DNA from: Ichthyophthirius multifiliis
Lineage: Eukaryota; Ciliophora; Oligohymenophorea; Hymenostomatida
Length of the DNA: 64,000 bases
NCBI RefSeq assembly: GCF_000220395.1
Contig: NW_004086356.1
Location: 36,954-100,953 of the forward strand
Reading direction: 5' to 3'
The notes beneath the pieces were generated by a model, which saw nothing but the letters and a program-made list of their open reading frames with translations, searched no databases and was not told the DNA's origin. Each line of letters starts with the position of its first letter. Position 1 is the stretch's first letter. This document shows positions 15,862 to 30,098 of the stretch, piece after piece. A program made the position numbers and the translations under genes.

Positions 15862-18800
15862 TCACTTATACATAACATCTTTTTTTAAAGGCTTATATAC
15901 TTAAGATTTCGTTAATATTTCAGGATTTTGATAACTATTAAAATCATAGGGACTTATTGACTTTTTAAGATTAGGTTCTCTAGTAAAAATATTTATAATA
16001 GGTTCTTTATATTTTTCATTGAAGAAAATTGAAATAGGCATATCATTTAATTATTAATCTAATTATGTTTTTGAAGTTTTTAATAAAGACTTTTTTAAAA
16101 GGATTCCTTATTTAACAGCTTTCCCTTCTCTTAAATTCTATTTTTATAAAAAAAAAAATATGTATAAATTTTTTTACTTAATGTTTAAAAAAAATACTTT
16201 AATTTTATCCAATTAAGAAGCTTTTAAAAGTTAAGCCTTTTTAATTTTCATATAAGAAGGCCCTTTGAAAATATTATTTTGGGCTTCTAAAATTTTATTT
16301 TCTTATTTATTTTCAAATTTAGTTGTTTCCTGAATAATTTCTGGATTAGAAAAAATATCTATTTTTCCAATATTAATTTTGAAATCAAGTTTATCTTTAA
16401 AAGGTTATTTTGTTGATTTTAAAGTTTCCTCTTTTAATTTTCTTGATATATAATAAGGAGTATTTTTTATTTCCTCAATAGTACTTAAAGGTAGAAGTTT
16501 AGGATGTAATAATCTTTCTTCTTAGCTTTTTTTAGGTATATGTTAAAATGATTATTTATTTTTATATCTCTATTTATATTTATATATAAAATATTTTTTA
16601 TTTTATTTTTACATCTTTTTCTTATTTCTCAGATTTAATTTTCTCTTCATGTAAATTAAAAGGGTCTATAGATAAAGACAAGTATTCTTTAGAATATGTA
16701 TAGAAATAATTCTTATCTTATTTTATATTTTCTCTTTATTTTTATAATTATACTTCATACCAATTATTTTTCTGATTTCCGTATATATATACAGGTTCAT
16801 CTTACAAAGTATTAAAATTAGTTTTTTATAATTTAATTGTATTTTTTGTATTATGTTCAAGTTCTTTTTTTTTATATTAGTATTTTTTCATTTTTAAATA
16901 ATCTCTGTTTTCTGTTTTACTATTTATAAATATTTATTATTATTAATTATTTAATAATTGTTATGCATTATCTTCTATAAAAACATCTAATTCTTATTTT
17001 TATTGGGTTTAATTTTTAGAAGAAGCTGAGAAATTGAAATAATTTTAACTTCTTGAAGTATTTTAGAATGAACTTAATAAAATTTTCAACTTTTTTTTAT
17101 CGTTAAAACCATGTATATCTTATAGAGTTAAAAAATCACTATATATTCTTTCTAATTAAAATAAATTCTTTTATTTAAATTATTAATTTATTTTTTATTT
17201 ATAAAAAAATTAAAAATACTTAAGCATTAGGAAATAAATTAAACTAAGATACTATTTTTAAATCATCACATTTACATATTTCGTTGATTTAATTTAATGT
17301 TTTACATAATGTTTCTGGGACTTTACTTCTTATATAAATATCTGGTTAGCTTAGTATATGTTTTAATGTATTTCTTAATCTAATCTTTTATATATTTAAT
17401 AAATATATATAAATTAATTAATTTTTATTTTTACGCGTTTAATATCCATATCAAAAAAAGAATATAATCTTTCTTTAAATTTAATTTTAGAATTTTTTAA
17501 TATTTTAAAATTTTCATTATTTTAATTTTCTATAGGAGTTTATTCATAAAGTCTATAATTTATTTTTTAATTTATATAAAAGAAATATATACTTTTTAAT
17601 AGTTCCGTCAGATAATCCTTCAATAATAAAAAGTCTAAAATTATCATCAATAATTTCAAACCCACTTAAAAAATCTAAACTAGTGCTTTTTCTTTCTTCT
17701 TCGGTAAGTTTTTTAGTTGTAATAGCTCTAATACCCCCATGTTCAATTTAAGCTGCTAAAATATTAATATCATAAAAAGCCGCTTATAATTTTTCAACAA
17801 AATTTTCTGAATTTTTATAAGACATAAAATAAATTATTCTTTCAAAAACTTATTTTTCGCCGCCTTATTCTTAATTATTTTTTTCTTCTTTTTTTATTTC
17901 TTCTTAAACTTATTTCTAATTGAAACTTCCTAAAGGGAAAGGAAGATAAAAATTAACAAAAAGACAAGAATAATTTTCAAAAAAAGTAGAAGCTAATAAA
18001 TCTTATTATATATTTTTTTTCGCAGTATTATTTAAATCTAAATTATTATAATTTAAATTGTCATCATATATTTTCTAAGGTATAATAGAAGCTCTTAATT
18101 TTAAAGTTTAAACATTATCTTTTAATAAATCAATTAAAAAAAATTCGCTAAACCGAAATTTCTTCTATTATATTCATTTTTTTCTTCATTTATATTTTTT
18201 ATTGGCTCAATTTTTATTTCCCCGACCTTTTTTTTATTGTCTTTTTTTGCGGCTTCTTTTTTACTTTCTTTTTATGTTTCTTTTTTCGCATTTTTCTTGT
18301 TTTTAGGATCATTTTCTTCCTATTTTTATTCTATTTGTTATTATTTTAATTCTTCCTTCTTTATTTTAGCTTAAACGTCTAATAATTAAATCTCTTCTTT
18401 TATTTTATTGTCTAAAAGTAAATCTTTATCATGGAATTCGAATTTTAGGAATTAAGAACTATTTTTTTTAAATATAAATATTTATATCTATATATTAATA
18501 CCTTATTTTTTCTTTTAATTCAATCTAATTTAAAAAACCACACAAAAAAACATGTTTAGAATTCCATTTTATTTTATTTTATAAAATCTTACCTTCAGTT
18601 TATATTTTTTTACCATTAAAAAACTCATATTAAACAAAACATTATTCATAATTTTTATCTGTACATATTGGGACATCACTTACTCCTATAATTTATATTT
18701 CTAAAGGATTTAAATATTATTAATATAAAGGAGTTAATAGAGGCTAATCAAAAAAAATGCTCATTTTAAAGCTTTCAATTTCTAAAATTGAAAGCTTATT

Positions 18801-19413
18801 ATTTTAATATTCAAACTAATTTTTTATTTTTTTTTAATTTAAACTAAATGAGAATATATACTTAAAGTTTATTTTTATCAAATAAAAGAATTTAACTATA
18901 ATCAAGAAGTATTTCTTATTTTATTATACTATCTTCAGAATTCACAAAATAAATATAAAATAATTAGTCTGTTATTAATTTACAAAAATCCTTTTTTTTA
19001 CTTTTTTTTATATAATAAATATTTTTATATTACATCATCAACTCTTATTGTATTACATTCTTTTTCAAAATAAAGAATATTTTATTCTTTTTTTTTTTTT
19101 AAGTGAAATTTTTTTGTTAATTTATATATATATATACCTTTTTCAGTATTTTTTTATTGCCAATTTTCTATTAATTAAGCATCAAATCTTTAGGTTTTTG
19201 TTGTTTCTTAGGAAAACCATTCCCACATTAGAATATAATTTTGTATATTCTAATGAATTATTTCGAATTAAAATTTGAATGCTACATCTTATTTAGGAAT
19301 TCCGGATTTATCTTCTTTTACAGATTACAGCTTTTTTTTATTTAAAATAATTAATAGTAAAAATCTATTGTTACATTTAAAACTTCTTTTTTTATATCTT
19401 TTTTAGGAGGCAT
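15862..19413 (-). CDS. CFAP92-like (DUF4550) cilia and flagella-associated protein
   Basis: Eleven exons on the minus strand: 19375-19413, 19138-19330, 19034-19086, 18862-18990, 18502-18815, 17593-18458, 17435-17552, 17220-17384, 16613-17167, 16198-16569, 15862-16137; introns 40-60 bp, all in phase. About 1026 aa after one repair. The DUF4550 signature is PLLTPLYQQYLNPLEIQIIG followed by HVFLCGF and FEFHDKD. Further conserved blocks are FGLANFFLIDLL, EHGGIRAITTKKL, LDFLSGFEII, FRLFIIEGLSDGTIKK and the PDIYIRSKVPETL...LFPNAQ region. The A8 run at 18136-18143 needs one extra base to keep the FFLIDLL block in frame. A K/E/Q-rich low-complexity insert lies between the second and third blocks. Known role of the family: an axonemal protein of unclear biochemical function. 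The family name rests on remembered motif patterns; the gene model is firmer than the name. Confidence 0.7.
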
Positions 19414-20588
19414 TTGTAATATATTTTAATTTTATTTATAGTGTTATTTGTTTTATTATTATTAATATTAACAAAAATTAATAAACTGAAAAAAATAAAA
19501 TAATAAATAAAAACTAAATAAAATAAAAATAAAAATATTTAAAAATAAATAAATAAAATTAAAATATTTTATATAAAGAAAGATAAATTATATATACTTA
19601 AAATAAAGAATAAATTTATATTATTAAAATATAAGAGTGGCCTTTTTTAATTTTAAAATGGTTTTATTAATTATGTTTAAAATATATATACATATACATA
19701 TATATTTGAATTTGAATTTTTTATATTCAACATTTTAAATCAATATTAATAACAAATTACTTCTTTTTATCCAATAAGTCAAAAATAAATAAAATATAGA
19801 TTTTATGATTCTTTATTAATATAATTTTAATTAAGAATTACTTAAATAAAATGCATAAATTATTCTTAATATATTTTATAATTTGAAATAAGACAAGCAA
19901 TTTAATTATAATTTGCTAATAATAAGATAAAATAATTTATAAATTTTTATTTTAACCAATATAATAGAAATTTTTACATGTTTAATAAATTTATATAATA
20001 CTTGAATTAATTTAATATATTGTATTACATTTAATATATAAAATACTAATTTAAATTTTTATTGTGGTATCTTATAGCAATATAATATATCTTCCTTTAT
20101 TTTTTATCTATAGTTTTTTTAAGAAAATACAACTAAACAAAAAGTTATATAAGAAAAAATATATTATAGCATTTTTTTGTTTATTTAATTGACCTTTTTT
20201 ATTTAAAAAAAATAAAACAGAAAATAATAAAACCTACTAAAAGGCAATATAAAATAAATATATAAACTATTTACATTCGACAGTATATATAAATAAGATT
20301 ATTTTGATAAAATATACATATTTAGGTGGAATAAAAAATACTTACAAAACCTAAATTAAATAAAAAGATTATATAATATTAACTATATTAACTTGATATT
20401 ATATAAATGAATGCAGAAAATTAAAAAAATGGTTAAAAATATGAGACTTTTGAAATAATTAATAAATCGATTTAAAATAATACTCTATTCTAAATAAAAA
20501 ATAAGTATTACCAAACATAATATAAACATAAAATATATATACAAATTTAAAAAAATAATTATATATAAATTTAATTATATAAAAAAGT
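19414..20588. other. Divergent intergenic region
   Basis: 1.2 kb, A/T rich. It should contain the CFAP92-like promoter and the 3' region of the large gene to the right. I see no further gene. Confidence 0.5.
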
Positions 20589-23017
20589 TCATTAAACATT
20601 ACGAACTGCACTTTTTGTCATAAAATTTCGTTCAAGATTTTTAATATTTGACATATTTTTGTTAAAAATTTCCTTATTTTCAATTATTTAATTTCCAAGA
20701 TTATAAATTCTACTTTCTTTTTAGTTTTTTTTTTTTTTTTTATTAAATAAAAAAATTCATTTTTTAGTAATAATTTTTTTTTTATTTTTTTTTACATTAT
20801 TTTTCGAAAATTTCTTTAATAAAAACTTTCTTATTCATTTTTTAATCTTACTTGTAATTAAAGCCATTCCAAAAATTAAAATAAATCACAAAAATTTAAC
20901 AAATTTCTTAAAAAGAACACTTATTTATTCCCGAAACATTCTAAAAGCCATCCCAAATCTGCCCTAAACCTATTTAATCGCCTCTAAAATACTCTGAAAA
21001 AACTACACTTTCAATTTTTTCTAATATCTTTTTACCCTTCTCGTATTTTTTATGAATATGTTCTACAAACCCAACACATTCACTCAAACAAAACCAGAAA
21101 TTTTCCAAAAAAACTACCAAATTATCACCTATATCTTCAACAAAGTGTCCAAATCCCATCCTAAAACACACTAGAGTGCTATAGAAGACATTCACAAGCC
21201 TCAACTCGACAATTGTATGAAAATAATTGGTATTTTTATTTAAAAAAGAGTACCTTTAATGCACTTCTTATTATGAAATACTCATATTACTATCCCTATA
21301 TGGGGTATATCCACCTCTTAAGCTTTATTAGAGATTTTTTTCGTTTTCAAGTTAAAAAAGACGAACTTCGAAAGCATCTATAGGTAAAAAATGTTCAAAA
21401 ATATCCCCTTTGAAGGCCAAAAAAAGTGCATTTTTGGAAAAATTAATAAGATCTAAAAAAAAGAAGGAATTTTTTTATAAAATAAATGTCCTTGAAAAAA
21501 ATAAAAAATTTAAAGAATTTTAAGCGTTTCTTCAATTTCTTCTAAAAAAGCTAAATTTCCTCTTTTATTTTTTTCCAAAAAATGCTAAAAATTTGAAAAA
21601 GTGTTCATTATTTTTGGTTTAAAATTATTTAAAAAGGACATTAAAATACCTATTAAATTAATATTTTTTACTGAAAATAAAAAGCCTTCCTTTAAAGACC
21701 ATAATAGGTAAATCCAATATATTTATTTAATATTTCTTATATATTTTTCACCATTAAGTATATAATAATCTTCGTTTTCTATATGTTGGAATATTTATGA
21801 TCTTTAGAATATATCTAATAGGCCTTCCTGGAATAATTATATGGCATATTTTTTATTAGATAGGACTTCTTTTAGTAAAAAAAAGGATGAAATTAAAATT
21901 TATTAATTATCTTCGTTTTTTTTCTCATTAAAAAATAAAAAGTCGTAAATTTAGATAAATTTAGATATTTGTAATTCATAATTTTCTTAAAGAAGTTAAA
22001 AATTAGACTAAATTATTTAAAATAGAATTTCTCCATTTTTTAAATTCGGAAAAATTTCAAGAAACTCATTTATAAGTAAATTTTAAAAAAATTCTATTTT
22101 TTCTATATTTTTTATCATTTTAATTCCACTTTTTATTTATATTTCTAACAAAACTAAAATTATGTTAAATACAAGTTAAATTTCCTAGTCTTTTTTTAAA
22201 AAAATAAATGAAAATACTCTCAAAAAAAGAACTAAAAGATCTTCTAATTCTTTAAAAAAAGCTTCTTTATTATTTTAAGAAAAATCGAAAAAAAAATTTA
22301 TGTTTAAAATAAAACTTCCTTCATTATTATTTAAATTATTATTATTATTTTCCTTTTTTTTTTCTTCAATTTCTAGTAAATGCTTAATACCACATAAAAA
22401 ACAAAAAATAGCTTTTAATTTAAATTAAACAAAAAAATATACTTAATTTAATTTTATTTCATTTTCTATTTATTTCCCAAAAAAAGTACTCATTTGTAAA
22501 TAAAACTTCAAAAAATTCTCCATTTTTTTAAATATCTAAACTATTCCACAAGAAAATTTAATATCGAAATTCGGGTAGAATAAATCAAGAAATTTCCCTT
22601 TAAAAAGTTCCTATAAACCTTCCTATATCCAAAAAATATTAGAGTGTTAAATAATTGATCCCATAGGAATACCATCTAAACCAGAAGTAGAAATCAAACT
22701 ACATAATTTTATTATTTAAATAATCAAAGAGTTTTTTTATATTATCATAGAAAGTTTAAAATTATTCTATTTTAAATAAACAACTTAGTTTATAATAAAA
22801 GAACTACTTTTAGATAAATAACTATTCAAAAAATTTTATTTTTGTAAAAGAGTATATATTATTTCTTCAAAATCATAAATGAATAAAGAACCGAAATAAT
22901 ATTTTTATGAAAAAATGTTTATTCTTTTAGGCTTTTAATTAAAAAAAATTACTATTTTTTATTCATTATCAATTATTTAATTTTTAAATTTATATTCTTC
23001 TATTTTTGCTTGCTAAA

Positions 23018-23073
<56 letters not shown>

Positions 23074-23871
23074 ACTGAATTTTTTAATAATATTAAAACA
23101 AATTATAAGTCTAGAATTGTTTCAATACATTAAGTTATTATATTACACTTATTAATTATATATTCTTAAGATATTAACGATATAAATATATCTATAGTAT
23201 TCATATATATAAGTTATTCTTCAGCTTATCTTATTTGTAGGTTTTAGTAAAATAAATACATTTACTTCTATGTAAAATAAATATCTTCTTTAAATTAAAA
23301 TTCTTTTTATGTAAATATATATTTCTTGCTTATTATACTTTTTAAATCATTTAATTTAAAACTTAAAATTTTTAATATGTGTTAATTATTATCTCTAAAT
23401 TTTTTACAAAATTAAAAATATTTATTTTCATATTTGAAAATTTCATGTAGAAAAACAATTACCTTAAATTAATATTAAATAATTATACATATTTTATAAA
23501 TTTACTTTATTTATTATATAAATATTATTTTTATTAGCTAATTTCAATATTACAGTTTAAAAGTTAATATTAATATTTAAATTGTCTATAAAAGTATTAA
23601 ACTCAAGAAACTTTATCATAAAATGTTCTTATTCTTATAAAGCTATTGTAAGAAAATCTAAAACAGTACAATTATAAATATCTCTATTTTTTTCATCTAT
23701 TAATATTCGTAATATTAAATTATAAAAATGTTCTAATTAATAGTTTTTATTTTCATCCCCAGGATTATTTTAGAAATTCTAAACTTATAAATTGCCTAAA
23801 TAATTAATGAGTTTAGGTTTATTATTTATTTTTTTAATCTAATTATTTATATATAAAATAATTTATATAAC

Positions 23872-23911
<40 letters not shown>

Positions 23912-24644
23912 GTTTATTACTTCCCAAATCTGCATTAATTAAGTGAAAATTCTAAATGTTTAAACTGTTAAAGAATTAATAAATTCATTTTAAATATTTT
24001 GATTCTTATATTTAAATAAATAAAAATATTAAAATTAAATTAATATATTATAAACTAAATTTATAATAAAAAATTTACTAAATAAAAAGCATTTTTAATA
24101 ATATTAAAATCAAAAAAAGGTTAATTGTCTTAAATTATAAAGTTTTCGAATTAGTTAGATTTAATAATACCCCAACTTCCAGAATCCAGGCTCTCGTTAT
24201 TTAAAACTAAGTATTTTTCTTCTTCAAAATAATTAATAAAAGAAAACATATTAATTAAAATATTCACTTTTACAACTTTTTTACTTTAATCAATAAAAAT
24301 ATCATGTTCAAAATTATAAATAGATTATTATTTGCATAAAAAATCTTCAAAATTATTTAAAAAATTTAATTAATTTAATATATCTAATTAATATTTTTCA
24401 TTTTAATTTTTAACATTCTCTTATAAAAGTATATATATCTCTTCTTTCTATAATATTAAATTACATATATTTTCTAAAAGCTTCAAAGAATTAATTAACA
24501 AAGAAAGAATAGTATAACAATTCTTTGATTTTTCTGAGAAGTCATTTAATTTTTTATTACTTTTAGGTATAAAAATTTAATTTTTCAACAATAAATTTTA
24601 TAATTCGCAGTATTATTTATATTTAATTTCTTATATTATATTAA

Positions 24645-24690
<46 letters not shown>

Positions 24691-27010
24691 ATAAATATAT
24701 TATTTTATTTTACATTAATTTATTTTCGGTTTATTTTAAATTACAAAAAATATTTGATTTTCAATATCTAAAAAATTAAAAACCTTTTAATAAAAATCAA
24801 AAACTTAAAACTTTTCAAAACTATTAATATAAATTTCATTTTTTTATAAATTAGTATTCATAAAAAATTTCTATATACTAAAATTCATTATTTTCATTTA
24901 AATTTCTCCTATTTTCCATTTATATTTTTTATTATTCATATCTTTCCATTAAATCTAACTATTAATGAAAAAAAAGAATAATTAATTAACTAAATTTCCC
25001 CTTAATTCCCAAACATTTTATTCATCAAATTTTTTTCTTTAAATAAAAAAGTCTTTTATGGTTATTCGAAATTAATCAAAATAGAATACAGTAAAGAAAG
25101 CAATTAAAATAAACATTTTTCCAATTACTTTTGCAATAAAGGGGAGTTAAATTAATAGTATTATCCAAAATATGTAAAGAAATTAGCATTAAAGAATTTA
25201 AAAAGGACATGAATTCCATTATTAGGTTCATCTGTAATAAATTTGTTATAATAATAAAATTCTCTAATTGTATTTTAAGTTTTCTAAGGACTATAATTTT
25301 ATAAAATATGCAAAGATTTAAGTACTTTAGTATAATTCTTTAAATGAAATTTATTTTAATTATGAATATCCTAAAAAAAAGTGCTATATATTAAAATATA
25401 AGTTACAGGACAATAAAGTTGGCTTTTTTTATTTAATTATAACATTTCTATTTCAAATTAGTCCTATAATTTTTATGTGATTAATTCTATTTAGAATACA
25501 TCTTTTTAAATAATTTTATGAATAATTTTCATTCTTTTAAAAAAGTTGTCATTAAAAACTTAACTATAATTAAAAAAATATAATAAAAAATATAAATATA
25601 TATTAATTAAATATATATTTATATATTTATATATTTATATATTTATATATTTATATATTTATATATTTATATATTTATATATTACATATCTTAATAAGCG
25701 TTTTTATTATTTATATTTACATTATTATTATTATGTTAAGATTCTATATAAGTTTCTTGAAATAAAATATCAAAGATTCGTGTTTTTTATAGTATATGAT
25801 CTATTATATTGTCATTTAAATATTTTTCTTTATTTTAAAAATCTATTTCTTTTCTTACTATAATACTCTAAATAATTAAAAGCTAACTACATTCCTTTTA
25901 TAGTAAAAAATCAAATTTTTATAAACTATCTTATATAAATTTTTATAAATTAGCATTTCCTTTAACACATTTCTAAACCAATGTCGCAATTTTAAAAGGG
26001 ATTTCTTAATTTTTTCCTTTAGAAATTTCCTCAAAATGTTTAATAAAATCTAAGAATCTAACTAGATGTTACAAAAGAACATCTTGTAAGAAAAAAAAGC
26101 TTATATCATCATTAAAACCTTTCCTTTTATACAAATTATAAATACAATTATCTAAAAAAGACATAACAATATCATATTTGCTATTAAAATCTTCCTAATG
26201 ATGATTTTTATTAGAAATTATATAAAAGAAATTTTATAATATAACAAAAACGAAATTATTATTAATTTAATTATTTCCTAATTAAAAAAATATATTCTCA
26301 TCAATAATATCTAATTTTTAAATTAAAATTAAAATAGAATACTCTTCTTACATTTGTTTTATTTCATTTAATTCTGGTCTTTTCTCATCTTCATTTAAAT
26401 ATTTAAAACTAACATTTTTTTCCTTTTTCCATATTAAATCCATTAATAATTTATATTTTTCTTAATAATTATTTGAATCTAATTTATTATCTAAATCTAA
26501 TATTTTATCATATTTTTAAATTATTCCCAATATAATTTCTAAAATACTCTTTTTCTCATTTTCCCTTTATACATAAAAAATCTCCTCATCAAATTATTTA
26601 AGATATAAATCTTTCTTTTTTTCAAGTTAAGCCCATAAAGATTTTAAAATATTACATTTATTCAATAATTTTTTTATTATATTCTCATATAAAGGACCAA
26701 GTCCTATAACAAAAATATGCCTTAAACATTCCAAAATAGCATTTCTTTATTAAAAATAAATCATTTCCATGAAATCTTTATTTATTTAAATTAAAAATTC
26801 GCATTCGGAATTCGGAAAAAATTCCTATGTTTGATTATTTTTAATAATAATTTAAAATCGTTCTAATTTTTATAAAGAAGGCTTTTATTAATTTTCATCT
26901 TCGAAAAATAAATTTACAATCTTATTATTTTCAATAAGAAATAAATCAAACATATAATAACACTATTCAAAATCAATTTTTAGATAATCTGCAAGTTAAT
27001 AAATTAACAT
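20589..27010 (-). CDS. Large unidentified helical protein, many exons
   Basis: The minus strand reads as helix-rich coding blocks throughout. The start at 27010 gives MLIYQLADYLKIDFEQCYYM; the end at 20589 gives SAVRNVQ plus TGA. Clear blocks include KIATLVQKCVKGNANLQKF (about 25.97 kb), IHVLFKFFNANFFTYFGQYY (about 25.15 kb), ISTSGLDGIPMGSIIQHSNI (about 22.66 kb), DIFEHFLPIDAFEVRLF (about 21.4 kb) and IWDGFQNVSGINKCSFQEI (about 20.93 kb). Introns with TA repeats separate them (for example near 25.6, 24.65 and 23.9 kb), and the 21.4-21.55 kb part has at least one homopolymer frameshift. The pattern resembles an alpha-solenoid of about 1800-1900 aa, but I recognise no family. It could be two genes. 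The exon structure is not fully resolved. Confidence 0.45.
23019..23072 (-). repeat. (TAA)n microsatellite, probably encoding polyglutamine
   Basis: On the minus strand about 17 TAA units run directly, in the same frame, into FQQAKIEEYK of the large gene. In this code TAA is Gln, so the repeat may be translated as polyGln. An intronic position ending at TTTTAG is the alternative. Confidence 0.55.
25618..25682. repeat. 8-bp tandem repeat (TTTATATA)n
   Basis: About eight perfect copies of an 8-bp unit, most likely inside an intron of the large minus-strand gene. Confidence 0.85.
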
Positions 27011-27074
27011 AAATATTACATATTAATATGTATAATTATTTAGGCTTTATATTTCAAACTATAATGGTTATTTT

Positions 27075-30000
27075 TCATTATTTATACTCTGATTTTATTT
27101 ATTTAGTGTTTGGTTTTTTTGTTTATTTAGATTTTATTAGTTTATAAATTTTTATTATATAAGCTATTTATTTATTTTTAAAAAACTTAATATTTTTATT
27201 TTTATATAAAGTTACTTATTAAAATTAATTTTAAGGGTTATAATCATAATAATTAATGCCTTTTATAAATTTATCTTCTATATCTTTATTAGAAAAAAAA
27301 CTATTTACATCTGCTTCACTATATTAATCTATTTCTTATATAAATTTTAATAGTTATATATTATTCTTTATAGATTTAGTTATTAAATAGTCAATGAATG
27401 TTGGTTATTTTATTTCATCTTTTTATTAATTTATTGATTATTGCTAAGCTTAAAATGTTTTATTATTATTATTATTCTATATTTTATTAGTATCTATTTA
27501 TTATTATTAATTATTATTTTATTATTGAAAATTATTTTATTCTTATTTATTTTACTATTAGTTATTTTATAATACTACATTTTGTTATTAATTAACTTAA
27601 AACATATTTTTTAATTAATTATTTTAAGTTTATTAATTGTTTTAAGTTTATTAATTATTTTGAATTTAATTGTTTTAATTTTATTAATTATTTTTATTAT
27701 TATCTTCAACTTTTTTTACTACAGGATCTTAATTCAATTAATTCGAAACATTTATATTTTTTTATTAAGATTAAAATAGATTAAAACTTTTTTACTATTA
27801 ATTATTATTTGGATCTTAATCATTATTTACTTATTATTAATTATTAAACATACCTTGCTTTTAGTTTTTATTTGAGAAAATATTATTCTTATTATCATTA
27901 TTTTAATTCTAAAAATTATTGGCTTTTTATTATTGTTAATTTTGCGATATCTAATTATTTTATTAATTATTAATATTTTATTATAATTATAATTAGGGTT
28001 GCTAAGGATTTTATTTTTATTAATTGATTATATTTGTAAAAATATTATCCGTTTGTTAGTTATTATTTTGTTATTAATTATTTTATTACATAAAACTAAA
28101 AGCCTTATTTAAATTATTTTATTAAGTTATTTGATTATTAAATAAATTATTTTGTTATTATGGATTTTCATTTGGATTTTGATTTTGATTAGGATTTTGA
28201 TTTGGATTTTGATTTTGATTTTGTATGTTAAATATTTCTTTTTATTGATCTTATTATATCTACACATTATTTGTAACATTTTATTAAAATATATTTTATT
28301 TTTATTACCCTTATTATTATTAATCTTACTAATTAATTTACTTGTTATTTGGATTTATGTTTTTAAAAATATCTCCTTTATTTTATTATTCTTATTATGG
28401 ATTGACAAAATTATTATTATTTTGATTTATATTTTTAAAAATATCAACTTTGTTTTAAATTTAAGCATTCTCTGAAGTTAATTAATTTTATTATTAATTA
28501 TTCGTAAGGAAATTTTTACCTATTAAATTATTTTACTTTTATTAATTATTCATAAAAATATCATATTATTATTATTACATTTGTTAAAGTTAATTGTTTA
28601 CATTCTGATTATTTAAATTTAAAATATTTCCTTAGTTTTGTTAATTTAATTAGTTATTTTGTTAAAAAGAAGTAGTTGTATTTTATTATTAAGTATTATT
28701 ATTCTAAAAATTAGTATTCTTAAGATTGTTTTGATTTTATTGTTAATCATTTTATGTTTAAATTAAATTTTACTATTAATTATCTTATTTTTAAAAAAGA
28801 TTTTAATTATTTTATTATTATTATTATTAATTCATTTTTTAAATAGTATTATTATTATTAAACAAATTAATTTGAGGTTCATTCTATTTCTGAAATGTAT
28901 TTTATTAATTTTCATTTTATTTTTAAAGATTTGTATTATTAAATAGATTTTATTTAGATTCATTATAATTCTAAAATGTATCTTTTGTATTTAACTAGCT
29001 TATATTTTATTTTTAAATATTATTATTAAATAAATTCTATTATTATTATTATTCATTTGATTTTTATTACATGTTTGTATTTAATGTGTTTTATAATTAT
29101 TCTTTTTAGCCTTAAATAAAGCTAAAACTTTAAGGATTTTATAAACTTTTATTATCATTATTATTTTATTATTTAAAATTCTAATCTTAATTTTATTATT
29201 ATTAAGATTAATTACTTTAATTACAAGAATTTTGCTAATTTTAAAATAAATTATTTTTTTATTATCCAATATTATTATTCTCTTATTAATTTTATTTATT
29301 AACATCAATTTAATTATCTAATTTTTATTAAGATTAATTTTAAAATATGTTCCCTTAATTATTATTTAAATTTGCCTAATTATGGTTCTAATTTCCTTAA
29401 TTATTTTTTTACTCTTTTATTAAATTATTAGATAAATCTTAATTATTACTACTAAAAATATTATTTTATTATAATTAGTTCTAGCTATTAGATTAATAAA
29501 TATTATTATTTGATTAAGATACTTCATTTTTCTTATCATTTTATTATTAAAAAACATTTTAAGCAACTTAAAAATTATTTTATTATTAATTTAGATTAGG
29601 CGTATTATTTTATACAATATTACTTGTTAATGCAGATTCTCCACTATTTTTATCATTTTATTTAGAAAAAATATTATAACTAGATATTTATTAGCTGTTT
29701 TGTTATTATTAATTCAAATTAGTATTACTATTTAAAAAAATATTGCTAGATTATTAACAATCTCCGGTTCTTTTATCGTTTTATTTAGTAAAAATATTTT
29801 AAATAGATTATTAACTATTTTATTATTATTAATTCAAGTTAACAGTGTTATTTAAAAAAATATTTTGCGGTTAAATATTTGTTTTTAAAATATTTTTGTT
29901 ATTTATTTCTTTTTTTTCATCATATGATTTTTATTATTCTTAGTGTTATTATTATTGCATTTATAATTATGATTAATCTTATTATTATTATTATTAAAAT

Positions 30001-30098
30001 ATATTTTTTTCTTAAGGTTTTATCTAATTTTAAGTAAATAAGTTTTACGTCTAATTTACTTATTAACCTTAATTTTAATTTTCTTATTGATTATTCAT
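27075..30098 (-). CDS. NIF/NLF-repeat nucleoporin-like protein
   Basis: One long frame of about 1007 codons from ATG at 30098 to TGA at 27075, open only with TAA/TAG as Gln. About 20 phenylalanine motifs of the form [N/D/E/G]-[I/L/M]-F are spread through Q/N-rich sequence: NLFTQNQ, NIFQQ, NIFLNN, NIFTKQND, NIFSKQND, NLFQNQ, NLFNNN, DIFMNN, DIFKNIN (twice), NIFQQN, EIFNIQ, NIFSNK, GMFNNQ. Near the N-terminus a longer unit repeats (NIFLN...LNQQQQNSQQ...NIF...QNDK). This matches the FG-type disordered part of nucleoporins. In Tetrahymena, micronucleus-specific Nup98 paralogues carry NIFN in place of GLFG repeats. The only folded-looking part is C-terminal (FIDYLITKSI, EADVNSFFSNKDIEDK); no Nup98 autoprotease domain is evident. 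An intron near the 3' end is possible, so the stop is less certain than the start. Confidence 0.68.

Noticed and set aside
18502-18592. Extra intron starting at GGTAAG in the CFAP92-like gene
   Set aside because: Reading straight through gives KIQTEGKILQNKIKWNSKHV with no stop and the right family order; no acceptor site fits.
28152-29308. Standard-code ORFs of 75-107 aa on both strands in this stretch
   Set aside because: They are shadows of the NIF-repeat frame, which is open over about 1000 codons only when TAA/TAG are Gln; their I/L/K-rich peptides are typical of shifted A/T repeats.
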